The translations under genes were made by a program, and so were the position numbers. Below, in pieces: positions 15,854-23,632 of a stretch of DNA of 64,000 nt. The DNA lies in contig DASYKU010000098.1 in assembly GCA_035995165.1 (NCBI GenBank), forward strand, positions 1 through 64,000, given 5' to 3'. A model generated the notes under the pieces. It saw nothing but the letters and a program-made list of their open reading frames with translations. It did not search any database and was not told the DNA's origin. How positions within the stretch are numbered: the first letter of the stretch is position 1; each line of letters begins with the position of its first letter. This stretch comes from Mycobacteriales bacterium (GTDB lineage: Bacteria; Actinomycetota; Actinomycetes; Mycobacteriales; CADCTP01).

Positions 15854-17104
15854 TCACTTCCAGTCGGGCTTGGGGTTGACGACCGACTGGGTGGTCGCGG
15901 CCTCGCTCGGCGCCACCACCTGGACCTTGCCGGACTGCCACTGCGCCAGCAGGAACTGGCCCTGCGGCTCGCCGGTCTGGCTCCAGCTCAGCGGGCCGAG
16001 GATCGTCTGCACCGTGTTGGAGTGCAGCCAGTCCCGGATCTTGGCCTGGTCGATGGATCCGACCGCGGTGACCGCCGCCTGCAGCACCTGCGCCGCGGCG
16101 AAGGCGTCGGCGGCGTCCTCGGCCGGGTCGGCGTTCTTGTACGCGGTCTTGTAGTCCGCGACGAAGTCCGGGTTCTGCGGCGTCTTCGCGTCCTGGTTCC
16201 AGCTGACCGTGTAGAAGACGCCCTCGGTGTTGGCCGCCCCGATGCCGTCGCTGTACTGGCCGGCGTTGCTGGGGGCCGAGGTCTGGAACAGCATCTTCGG
16301 CGAGTAGTTGAGCTGCTTCAGCGACCGGACCAGGCCGACGCCGTCCTCGAACACCGCGCCCTGGGCGATGAGGTCGGGCTTCTTGCTGGCCAGCTGGCTG
16401 GCGATCGACTGGAAGTTCGTCGTGTCGGCCGGGTACGTCTGGGTGTAGAGCGTCTTGACCCCCAGCGCCTCCAGCTGCTTCTGCATCGAGGAGATCACCG
16501 GCGTCGCGAACGGGTCGTCCTGGGTCGGGTACGCCGCGGTCTTCGGCCGCTGGTCGGCCGGCAGCGTCTTGATGTAGTTGACGAACACGTCGGCCTGGTG
16601 GGGCGCCGTCGCGGGCTGGGCGAAGAACAGGTTCTTGAAGCCGCGGGCGAACATGTTCGGCGCACCGCCGGCGGGCTCGACGAAGACCATCTGGTTCTTC
16701 TCGGCCACCGCGGACGCCGGGTAGTTCAGCAGCGAGGAGAAGGTTCCCAGCAGCAGGTCCACCTTGTCCTGGGTGATGAGCTTCGTGTAGTCGGTGACCA
16801 CGGTGTCCTGGTTGCTGGCGTCGTCCACGATCTTGAGCTGGATCTGCCGGCCGAGCAGGCCGCCCTTGGCGTTGACCTGCTTCTGCCAGACCTCGTAGCC
16901 GCGCCGGGCCTCGCCGCCCGGCTGGGAGAAGTCCCCGGTCAGCGGCAGCGAGATGCCGATGACCAGTGGTTCGGTCGAGGTCGTGGCCTGCTCGGACGGG
17001 CGGGAGCCGCAGGCGGACAAGCCCACGGCGGCCACCATCGCGAGCGCGACGGCGCCGAGCACGCGACGGCGCGAGCCGGGGACAGGGGACGGATGAGCGC
17101 GCAT
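15854..17104 (-). CDS. livK: Liv-type ABC importer substrate-binding lipoprotein (LivK-like)
   Basis: 416-residue extracytoplasmic binding protein. The signal peptide (RRRVLGAVALAMVAAVGLSAC) ends in a lipobox with Cys32 for lipid attachment. The periplasmic-binding type I fold follows, from LVIGISLPLTGDFSQPGGEA. I chose the ATG at 17104 because GGAGGG precedes it; a longer reading to 17197 would run through the operator. As first gene of livK-livH-livMG-livF it probably sets substrate specificity, which cannot be read here. A LacI-type palindrome lies 42 bp upstream. Confidence 0.92.
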   Translation of the reverse strand: MRAHPSPVPGSRRRVLGAVALAMVAAVGLSACGSRPSEQATTSTEPLVIGISLPLTGDFSQPGGEARRGYEVWQKQVNAKGGLLGRQIQLKIVDDASNQDTVVTDYTKLITQDKVDLLLGTFSSLLNYPASAVAEKNQMVFVEPAGGAPNMFARGFKNLFFAQPATAPHQADVFVNYIKTLPADQRPKTAAYPTQDDPFATPVISSMQKQLEALGVKTLYTQTYPADTTNFQSIASQLASKKPDLIAQGAVFEDGVGLVRSLKQLNYSPKMLFQTSAPSNAGQYSDGIGAANTEGVFYTVSWNQDAKTPQNPDFVADYKTAYKNADPAEDAADAFAAAQVLQAAVTAVGSIDQAKIRDWLHSNTVQTILGPLSWSQTGEPQGQFLLAQWQSGKVQVVAPSEAATTQSVVNPKPDWK

Positions 17105-17145
17105 TCGGGCCCTCCACGCTGAGGCGTTATGGGGTCGCCACTTGA

Positions 17146-17161
17146 CAGCAATCGTTTGCTG
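17146..17161. promoter_or_regulatory. LacI-type operator 3 (core GCAATCGTTTGC)
   Basis: CAGCAATCGTTTGCTG is a palindrome with a single mismatched pair. A minus-strand TTGACA at 17197-17192 lies 30 bp upstream of it, the same layout as for operator 1, so it probably controls livK transcription. A plus-strand TTGACA at 17142-17147 overlaps its left edge. Confidence 0.65.
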
Positions 17162-17247
17162 CCCCGGATCATGTGTTCGCCGCCACAGCGGTGTCAAGGG
17201 GCTGGATGCATCTAGTGAGCCACGGATATCGCATGGTCACACTCACT

Positions 17248-17259
17248 GCAAACGAGTGC
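17248..17259. promoter_or_regulatory. LacI-type operator 4 (GCAAACGAGTGC)
   Basis: The 12-bp core is identical to operator 2. It lies 54 bp upstream of the NMT1-like gene and so is placed to control the NMT1-MFS-LacI unit, giving autoregulation of the LacI protein. The distance to the start codon equals that of operator 2. Confidence 0.6.
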
Positions 17260-17313
17260 GACAGTCGGTTACGATCGGCCGGACGGGGTCGGTCCCCGGC
17301 GGGAGGAGCGCGC

Positions 17314-18204
17314 GTGCCGGCCAGCATCACCCTCGGGACGTTCACGCCGTCGGTGCTGCTGCGGGTGGCCCGCCGGACCGGCCGGCTCGCCGACGCCGGG
17401 CTCGACGTCACCGAGTCCGCCGTGCCGTCCTCGCCGGGCCAGTTCGCCGCGCTGCTCGACGGCGCCCTGGACGCGGTGCTGACCAGTCCGGACAACGTGC
17501 TGGCCTACCGCTACAGCCCGACCAACGCGCTCGGCCGGACCGCGGACGCCCGGATCGTGTCCGCTGTGGACAGAGGCATGGGCCTCGGCCTGTACGGCCG
17601 CTCCGCCGACCTGCGCGGGGCGACGTTCGGCGTCGACGTACCGGGCTCGGGCTTCGCCTTCGCCCTGTACGCGCTGGCCGAGTCGATCGGCCTGACCCGC
17701 GAGGACTACGAGATCGTCGCGCTCGGCTCGACCCCGAAGCGGCTGCAGGCGCTGCTCGCGGGCGAGTGCGCCGCGACGATGCTCAACGCCGGCAACGAGC
17801 TGCACGCCGAGGCGGCCGGCTACCGTCCACTCGCGACGGTCAGCGCGACCCTCTCCCCCTACCTCGGTACGGTCCTGGCCGTGGTGGGCGACGCGACTTC
17901 CGCGGCGCACGCGCTGGCGGACGTGCTGACCGCCACCGCGGCCGAGATCGTGGCCGGCACGCTCGGCGCCGAGGTGGTGGCGGAGGCAGCCGACGCGCTC
18001 GGGCTGCCCGAGGAGCTGGGCCGGCGCTACCTGGACCGGCTGCGGGACCCGGCCGCGGGGCTGGTGCCCGACGGCGTCGTCGATCCCGGCTCGATCCGGA
18101 CGCTGGTCGACCTGCGCCGGCGCTACCGGCCCGAGACCGCCGACGGGGCGGACGTGTTCGCGCCGGCGTTGCAGGCGGGATCGGGTCTGCTGGTCGCGCG
18201 CTGA
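17314..18204 (+). CDS. NMT1/ThiY-like substrate-binding domain protein without signal peptide
   Basis: 296-residue protein of the periplasmic-binding type II fold, of the kind seen in NMT1/THI5 and SsuA-like proteins (ITLGTFTPSVLLRVARRTG, VTESAVPSSPGQFAALLDG, DAVLTSPDNVLAYRY). The GTG at 17314 follows GGGAGGAG. No signal peptide or lipobox precedes the fold, so it should stay in the cytoplasm, which is unusual for this fold outside THI5-like enzymes. Its stop overlaps the MFS start (TGATG). It could be a cytosolic ligand carrier, a sensor partner of the LacI protein, or an enzyme; the sequence does not decide. Confidence 0.75.
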   Translation: MPASITLGTFTPSVLLRVARRTGRLADAGLDVTESAVPSSPGQFAALLDGALDAVLTSPDNVLAYRYSPTNALGRTADARIVSAVDRGMGLGLYGRSADLRGATFGVDVPGSGFAFALYALAESIGLTREDYEIVALGSTPKRLQALLAGECAATMLNAGNELHAEAAGYRPLATVSATLSPYLGTVLAVVGDATSAAHALADVLTATAAEIVAGTLGAEVVAEAADALGLPEELGRRYLDRLRDPAAGLVPDGVVDPGSIRTLVDLRRRYRPETADGADVFAPALQAGSGLLVAR

Positions 18205-19394
18205 TGACCGGACCGGACCGGGCCTCGCTGCGGCTGCTGCAGCTGACGTCGTTCGCCAGCACGCTCGACCGGTTCGCGATGCCGCCGGTGCTGCTGGCGA
18301 TCTCGCGGGACCTGGCGGTGCCGCTGCCGTCGGTGGTCACCGCGGCCGGCGTCTACTACATCGCGTACGGGGCGATGCAGCCGGTGTGGGGCATGGTCTC
18401 CGACCGGCTCGGCCGGGTCCGGACGCTGCGGATCACGCTGCTGCTGGCCGCGCTGGCGACGGCCGCGTCCACGACCGTCCAGGACGTGACCGAGCTGACG
18501 ATCACCCGCGGGCTGGCCGGTGCGTTCTTCGGCGCGGCCATGCCGACCTGCCTGATCTACGTCGGCGACATGGTGCCGACCGCCCGCCGGCAGCAGGAGC
18601 TGACCCGGCTGCTGGTCGGGGTCGCGCTCGGCACGGCGCTGGCGGCCGTCGGGGCCGGGGCGCTGGCGCAGGCCGCGAGCTGGCGGATCGCGTTCGGACT
18701 GACCGGCGCCTGGGCGCTGGTGCTCTGCGTGCTGCTGCGCACGCTGCCCGAGCCGCCGCCGCGTCCCCGGCAGAGCCTGCTCGCGCCGCTTCGGCAGGTC
18801 GCCGCGACGCCGGCGGCGCTGCTGGTGCTGCTGCTGTCCTTCGTCGAGGGCGTCGTGCTGCTCGGCACGCTGACGCTGCTGCCGGCCGCGGTGGAGTCGG
18901 CCGGGACCGGGTCCGCGCTGGCCGGCGCCGTCACCGCCGCGTACGGGCTGGCCGTGCTGACGTTCGCGCCGCTGGTCGGGCGGCTCTCCCGGGGCTGGCC
19001 GGTCTGGCGGCTGATCGGGATCGGCGGGACCGCGGCCGTGCTGGGCTGCCTGACCGCCGCGCTCTCGCAGCGGGCGGCGGTCGCGGCGCTGGCGGCCGTC
19101 CTGCTGGGACTGGCCTGGGCCGCGATGCACTCGTCGCTGCAGACGTGGGCGACCCAGGTGCTGCCGGGCGGCCGGGCCACGATGGTCTCGCTGTTCGCCG
19201 GGTCGTTGTTCGCCGGCAGCGCGGTCGCCTCGGCGGTGCTGGCCGGGCCGGCCGGCGACGACCGGTACGCGCTGATCTTCGGCTCGCTCGCGCTGCTCGC
19301 GGTCCCGCTGGTGCTGGCCGGCGCGGCCGGCCGGTCCCGCTGGAAGCCACCACCGGACCCGGTTTCCGACGGCGTTCCCGTGGCCGGGATCTAG
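18204..19394 (+). CDS. MFS transporter
   Basis: 396-residue membrane protein with about twelve hydrophobic segments and a typical 6+6 layout. The loop 2-3 motif appears as GMVSDRLGRVRTLR near residues 65-80. The central loop carries PEPPPRPRQSLLAPLRQ and separates the halves. It is coupled to the NMT1-like gene by a TGATG overlap and precedes the LacI gene by 9 bp. It is either a second uptake route or an exporter for the island's substrate. Confidence 0.9.
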   Translation: MTGPDRASLRLLQLTSFASTLDRFAMPPVLLAISRDLAVPLPSVVTAAGVYYIAYGAMQPVWGMVSDRLGRVRTLRITLLLAALATAASTTVQDVTELTITRGLAGAFFGAAMPTCLIYVGDMVPTARRQQELTRLLVGVALGTALAAVGAGALAQAASWRIAFGLTGAWALVLCVLLRTLPEPPPRPRQSLLAPLRQVAATPAALLVLLLSFVEGVVLLGTLTLLPAAVESAGTGSALAGAVTAAYGLAVLTFAPLVGRLSRGWPVWRLIGIGGTAAVLGCLTAALSQRAAVAALAAVLLGLAWAAMHSSLQTWATQVLPGGRATMVSLFAGSLFAGSAVASAVLAGPAGDDRYALIFGSLALLAVPLVLAGAAGRSRWKPPPDPVSDGVPVAGI

Positions 19395-19403
19395 GATCCG
19401 ATC

Positions 19404-20417
19404 GTGCCCGCGCCGACACTCCGCGACGTCGCCCAGGTGGCCGGCGTCCATCCGGCGACCGCCTCCCGGGCGCTGAACCCGCAGACCCGCCCGCTGGTCA
19501 ACGCCGACACCGCCCGCAAGGTGCTGCGGGCGGCGGAGTCGCTGGGCTACCAGCCGAACCCGATCGCGCGCAGCCTGAAGACCGCGCGGACCACGACGGT
19601 CGGGATGGTCATCCCGGACCTGACCAACCCGTTGTTCCCGCCGATCGTGCGCGGGGCCGAGGACGTGCTCGCCTCGGCCGGCTACAACGCCTGGATCGCC
19701 AACACCGACAACGACCCGAAGCGGGAGGAGGCGCAGATCGAGTCGCTGCGCTCCCGCCAGGTCGAGGGGCTCATCATCGCGACGGCCCGGCGCGACCACC
19801 CGCTGCTGACCCGGCTGCACGAGCAGCGGGTGCCGATGGTGCTGGTGAACCGGCGCGTCGACAACCTCGAGCTGCCCCAGGTGAGCGCGGACGACGCGGT
19901 CGGCATCGAGCTCGCGGTCGCGCACCTGGCCGCGCTCGGGCACCGGCGGGTCGCGCACCTGGCCGGGCCGCAGGACACCTCGACCGGGGTCGCCCGGGCC
20001 CGGGCCTTCCGGCACTCGGTCCGCGACCACGGGCTCGCCGACGATCCCGCGCTGGTGGTCGAGTGCGCGTACTGGTCCGAAGAGGACGGTGCGGCCGGGG
20101 TACGCCGGCTGCTCGACGCCGGCGCCGAGTTCACCGCGATCGTCGGCGGCAACGACCTGCTCGCGCTCGGCTGCTACGACGTGTTCGCCGAGCGCGGGCT
20201 GCGCTGCCCCGAGGACGTCAGCCTGGTCGGCTTCAACGGGATGCCGTTCCTGGACAAGATGCGGCCGCCGCTGACGACCGTGAGCATCCCGCACTACGAG
20301 CTCGGCGTGGAGGCGGCCCGGCTCCTCCTCGACGCGATCGAGGAACCGGACCGCACGCCCCGCTCGGTCCTGCTGGCCCCGTCGTTGGTCGTCCGCAGCT
20401 CGACCGCGCCGCGTTAG
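19404..20417 (+). CDS. LacI-family transcriptional regulator
   Basis: 337-residue repressor. Residues 5-25 form the helix-turn-helix (TLRDVAQVAGVHPATASRAL), followed by the hinge helix GYQPNPIARSLKT. The periplasmic-binding-like effector domain includes TVGMVIPDLTNPLFPPIV, ANTDNDPKREE and the C-terminal PHYELGVEAARLLLDAIE. It starts with GTG 9 bp after the MFS stop. Four matching palindromes in front of the 10628, 10801, 17104 and 17314 units make it the likely common regulator, including of itself. The stop overlaps that of the convergent aldo/keto reductase by 4 bp. Confidence 0.93.
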   Translation: MPAPTLRDVAQVAGVHPATASRALNPQTRPLVNADTARKVLRAAESLGYQPNPIARSLKTARTTTVGMVIPDLTNPLFPPIVRGAEDVLASAGYNAWIANTDNDPKREEAQIESLRSRQVEGLIIATARRDHPLLTRLHEQRVPMVLVNRRVDNLELPQVSADDAVGIELAVAHLAALGHRRVAHLAGPQDTSTGVARARAFRHSVRDHGLADDPALVVECAYWSEEDGAAGVRRLLDAGAEFTAIVGGNDLLALGCYDVFAERGLRCPEDVSLVGFNGMPFLDKMRPPLTTVSIPHYELGVEAARLLLDAIEEPDRTPRSVLLAPSLVVRSSTAPR

Positions 20418-21322
20418 GCCCAGGGGCGTTCGGAGCGGGTTCTCCAGTAGGCGTCGGGTTTCTCGACCAGTACGGACAGGTCGTCGCGGTCCTGGTCGTC
20501 GAGCTCGACCCGGCTCGCGTTGGCGGAGAGCTGGGCCGGGGTGACGGCACCGGAGAGGATGACGTCGCACCAGGGCTGGGCCGTCGCGGCGGACAGGGCG
20601 ACCGCGTCCGGGGTGACGCCGTGCCTGGTCGCGACGGCGGCCAGCGGCGCCGGGACGTCGACGGCCAGGCGACCGTTGGCGACGCCCTCCTTGACCACGA
20701 CGCGCCAGCCGGCGTCGTGCGCGGCGGCGAGCGCCGGGCCGGCCGAGACCTCCATGAGGTTCCAGGTCGACTGGACCGACGTGAACAGGCCGGGCCCGGC
20801 CACCCGCTCGATCGCCTCGGCCTGGTTCGGGCCGGAGGTGGAGACGCCGAGCTCGACGCCGCTGTCGCGCAGGGCCGTCAGCCGGTCCAGCAGCGGGCGG
20901 TCGGTCAGCAGCGGGCTGTCCGGGGTCACCGAATGGACCTGGTAGAGCCGCAGCCGGTCGCCGAGCAGGGCCCGGGTCTCGGCCAGCTGGCGCTCGAACG
21001 TGGCCAGGTCGTGGCTCTTCACCTCGTGCTGCGGGGCGTCCGTCCGCCACTCGCCCACGTACGAGTAGCCCCACTTGCTGGCCACGAACACGTCGTCCAC
21101 GCCGCGGGCGTCGAGCCAGGAGCCGAGGAACTGCTCGGCGTCGCCGTAGGAGCGGGCGGCGTCGGCGTACCGGATGCCGATCGCGTACGCGTGGTCGAGC
21201 AGTTCGTGCGCGCGGGCCCGCAGTTCGTCCCGGCTGCGCGGGCCCGGCAGGTCCCGGTCCCGCCCGGACGTGATGTACGCCGGCCGCCCGATCGCCGCCA
21301 ACCCCAACCCCATCTCCGCCAC
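20414..21322 (-). CDS. Aldo/keto reductase
   Basis: 302-residue NAD(P)H-dependent oxidoreductase of the (beta/alpha)8 fold. The catalytic tetrad can be placed: Asp and Tyr in IRYADAARSYGDAE, Lys in VASKWGYSYV and His in RLYQVHSVTPD. A GVSTSGPNQAEAIE strand and a cofactor region follow. It resembles aldose/fucose dehydrogenase-type AKRs. It is transcribed against the LacI operon and shows no sign of belonging to it. Confidence 0.88.
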   Translation of the reverse strand: MAEMGLGLAAIGRPAYITSGRDRDLPGPRSRDELRARAHELLDHAYAIGIRYADAARSYGDAEQFLGSWLDARGVDDVFVASKWGYSYVGEWRTDAPQHEVKSHDLATFERQLAETRALLGDRLRLYQVHSVTPDSPLLTDRPLLDRLTALRDSGVELGVSTSGPNQAEAIERVAGPGLFTSVQSTWNLMEVSAGPALAAAHDAGWRVVVKEGVANGRLAVDVPAPLAAVATRHGVTPDAVALSAATAQPWCDVILSGAVTPAQLSANASRVELDDQDRDDLSVLVEKPDAYWRTRSERPWA

Positions 21323-21456
21323 CCCCAGAACCTATCCACTCCCCGGCGGTGAGATGTCAGTACGCGATGGGTCCCCTTCTTCCCCACCCGCACCAGAGCG
21401 ACGTCCGCGGCGGTCCGGGGCTGCGGGAATCGCGCCCGGGAGCCGGCCGGAGCCGG

Positions 21457-21591
21457 ATGAGACCGTCGTACGGACGGGTCGACGACACTTTCGTGATCGT
21501 CGCCGTCGGCCCGGAGGCTCAGCTGGACCGGTGCGGGTCCGAGCGGGCGGTGCGGAACGCGGTACGGCGGCTGAGCGAGGTCGGCGAGTGA
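21457..21591 (+). pseudogene. Remnant of a RelE/ParE-type toxin gene (C-terminal part)
   Basis: The 44-codon reading frame contains YGRVDDTFVIVAVGPEAQLD, which resembles the closing beta-hairpin of RelE-type toxins, in which D-D-x-x-V-x-V-x-x-V-G precedes a C-terminal tail. The N-terminal two-thirds of the toxin fold is missing. The gene order toxin then XRE antitoxin is normal for this family, and the next reading frame is such an antitoxin. The assignment rests on a short match only. Confidence 0.35.
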
Positions 21592-21602
21592 GGGGGTTGG
21601 TG

Positions 21603-21790
21603 GTGAAGGCGTCGGAGTTGACGACTCACGGTGCGGTCGTACGGGAGAACCTCGGCGATCCGGCCTTCCGTGCGGAGTGGGACCGGACCGCGCCGGCCCG
21701 GACCGTGGCCGAACGGATCGTCGCCCTCAGGGCTCGCGCCCGGGCGTGGAGTTCCACCTCGACATCACCGCCGACGGGATCGCGATCTGA
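21603..21790 (+). pseudogene. Degraded XRE-family antitoxin gene
   Basis: The GTG frame at 21603 reads VKASELTTHGAVVRENLGDP followed by AFRAEWDRTAPARTVAERIV, the N-terminal arm commonly seen in actinobacterial XRE antitoxins before the DNA-binding domain. The helix-turn-helix is absent. After ALRARAR the coding sense moves to another frame, where VEFHLDITADGIAI and a stop at 21788-21790 look like an antitoxin C-terminus. An internal deletion with frameshift explains this. Confidence 0.45.
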
Positions 21791-21881
21791 CCGCCCTGCC
21801 CCTTGAGGCATGATCCGGGGCCGGGCGCATCAGGGCCGGGGGTTGCCGCCTCTGACTGGGGAGGCGGGGAGTGGGGGCGGG

Positions 21882-23573
21882 ATGAGGGCGTTCGGGAGTG
21901 CGGGTGGGGTGTCCGTGCGGGTGACCGCGGGGACGAACTCGGTGCTGCTCGGGTGGGACCAGGTCGATCCGGCCGGGTGTCTCGGGTTCGGGATCCACCG
22001 GACCGATCACACCGAGGACGAGGCGTACTGGCTGCGCGGGCTGAAGGTGTTCCCGAGCGTCGTGCCGCACCCGGGGCCCGGGATGGACTTCTCGCTGCGC
22101 ACCCACCCGATCCAGGGCTACCAGTGGGGCGACTACACGGCCAAGCCCGAGCACGACTACACGTACCGGGTGGTCGCCTTCGGCGGGACGCCCGGCGCGC
22201 TGACCACGCTGGCCGACGTGAGCGTGGACGTCCGGACCGAGGCCGAGGACGACGGCGCGCACGGGGTCTGGTTCAACCGCGGGGTGGCCGGGTCGCAGGC
22301 GTTCGTGAAGCGGTTCGGGGCGTACACGCCGCCGGTCGGCGCGGCCGAGACCCACCCGGCCTTCGCCTGGCTGTCCCGCGGGCTCGGCGAGGCGTTCACC
22401 CGGTTCGTCGGGCGGGCGACCGGGCCGGAGTGGGGGCTGCGCGGCGCGTTCTACGAGTTCACCTGGGCGACCGGGCTCGACGCGCTGGCCGCGGCGAGGA
22501 CGGCCGGCGCGGACGTCGCGCTGGTCGTGCACGGCCGGGACAAGGACGCGGCCGGCAAGGACGCGGACACCACCGCCGCGGACGCGCGCACCGCGGCGAC
22601 CGCGGCCGGCCTCGACGACGTGATCACCTGGCGTACGGCGCCGAACAAGGGCGCGCTGCAGCACAACAAGTTCCTCGTGCTGACCCACCAGGGCGCGCCG
22701 GTCGCGGTCTGGACCGGCTCGACCAACCTGACCCAGGGCGCCGTCTTCGGCCACCTCAACGTCGGGCACCTGGTCAGCGACCCGGCGGTCGCGCAGCGCT
22801 TCCTGGACTACTGGACCCAGCTGACCGACCAGCAGCACACCACCGCGGTCATGCGGACCTGGGACGAGACCAACAACGCGACCGACACCGCCAACCCCGC
22901 GCCCGGCGGGATCACCACCGTGCTGTCGCCGCGCTCGACGCACAGCCCGCTGCTGGACTGGTACGCGTCGATCTTCGACACCGCGACCTCCAGCGCGCAC
23001 ATCACCGGCGCGTTCGGGCTGAACAAGGTCTTCCGGGCCAAGCTCGGGCTGGACCGGGACGTGGTCCGGACCGTGCTGCTGGACCAGAAGCCGGACCCGG
23101 GGCAGGAGATCCCGTCGACCGATCCGGACGTCCGGGTCTCCTGGGGCGACTACCTGCACAAGGTGACGTTCGAGCAGTGGGCCGCGGAGCACCTGACCGA
23201 CTTCAACAGCTGGGTCAAGTTCATCCACACCAAGATCATCTTGGTCGACCCGATGACGGCCGCGCCGATCACGCTGACCGGGTCGGCCAACTACTCGGAC
23301 AACTCGACGACCGACAACGAGGAGAACACGGTCATCGTCCGGTCGGACGGGACCGACGCCGGGGCGGCCGCGGCGCGACGGGTGGCGGACATCTACCTCA
23401 CCGAGTACCAGCGGCTGTTCATGCACTTCGTCTTCCGCGACTGGGCGGCGAAGGACGGCGAGACCGGGACGTCCGGCGGGTTCCTCACCGAGAGCGACAC
23501 CTGGACCAAGCGCTACTACGAACCGGGCAGCTGGCGAGCCCGCCAACGCACCACCTTCGCCGCGCCGGTCTGA
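21882..23573 (+). CDS. Phospholipase D-like protein with N-terminal FN3-like domain
   Basis: 563-residue protein. The first 130 or so residues look like a fibronectin-III-type beta sandwich (VRVTAGTNSVLLGWDQVDPA, HDYTYRVVAFGG). Two HKD half-sites follow: HNKFLVLT with GSTNLTQGA, where the expected Asp of HxKx4D is Thr, and a canonical IHTKIILVD with GSANYSDNS. Two half-sites make a complete phosphodiesterase active site. No signal peptide is seen, so it is cytoplasmic or exported by another route. The substrate could be phospholipid or nucleic acid. It sits alone beside a decayed toxin-antitoxin locus. Confidence 0.8.
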   Translation: MRAFGSAGGVSVRVTAGTNSVLLGWDQVDPAGCLGFGIHRTDHTEDEAYWLRGLKVFPSVVPHPGPGMDFSLRTHPIQGYQWGDYTAKPEHDYTYRVVAFGGTPGALTTLADVSVDVRTEAEDDGAHGVWFNRGVAGSQAFVKRFGAYTPPVGAAETHPAFAWLSRGLGEAFTRFVGRATGPEWGLRGAFYEFTWATGLDALAAARTAGADVALVVHGRDKDAAGKDADTTAADARTAATAAGLDDVITWRTAPNKGALQHNKFLVLTHQGAPVAVWTGSTNLTQGAVFGHLNVGHLVSDPAVAQRFLDYWTQLTDQQHTTAVMRTWDETNNATDTANPAPGGITTVLSPRSTHSPLLDWYASIFDTATSSAHITGAFGLNKVFRAKLGLDRDVVRTVLLDQKPDPGQEIPSTDPDVRVSWGDYLHKVTFEQWAAEHLTDFNSWVKFIHTKIILVDPMTAAPITLTGSANYSDNSTTDNEENTVIVRSDGTDAGAAAARRVADIYLTEYQRLFMHFVFRDWAAKDGETGTSGGFLTESDTWTKRYYEPGSWRARQRTTFAAPV

Positions 23574-23574
23574 G

Positions 23575-23631
23575 CCGCGGCCCGGGCGCCTCCGGCGGCG
23601 CCGGCCGAGTGGCGATCGTCGACGGCCGCGG
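23575..23631. terminator. Bidirectional hairpin between convergent genes
   Basis: Outer arms CCGCGGCC (23575-23582) and GGCCGCGG (23624-23631) enclose an inner GGCGCC-N6-GGCGCC hairpin (23585-23602). It lies between the stops of the phospholipase D-like gene and the cation diffusion facilitator gene. Confidence 0.5.
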
Positions 23632-23632
23632 G

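Noticed and set aside
17142-17170. Plus-strand promoter using TTGACA at 17142-17147
   Set aside because: No acceptable -10 hexamer lies 16-19 bp downstream; the minus-strand TTGACA at 17197-17192 fits the livK operon better.
18123-21074. 983-codon minus-strand frame opposite MFS and LacI genes
   Set aside because: Low-complexity Arg/Gln/Gly translation with no domain; both plus-strand genes are unambiguous.
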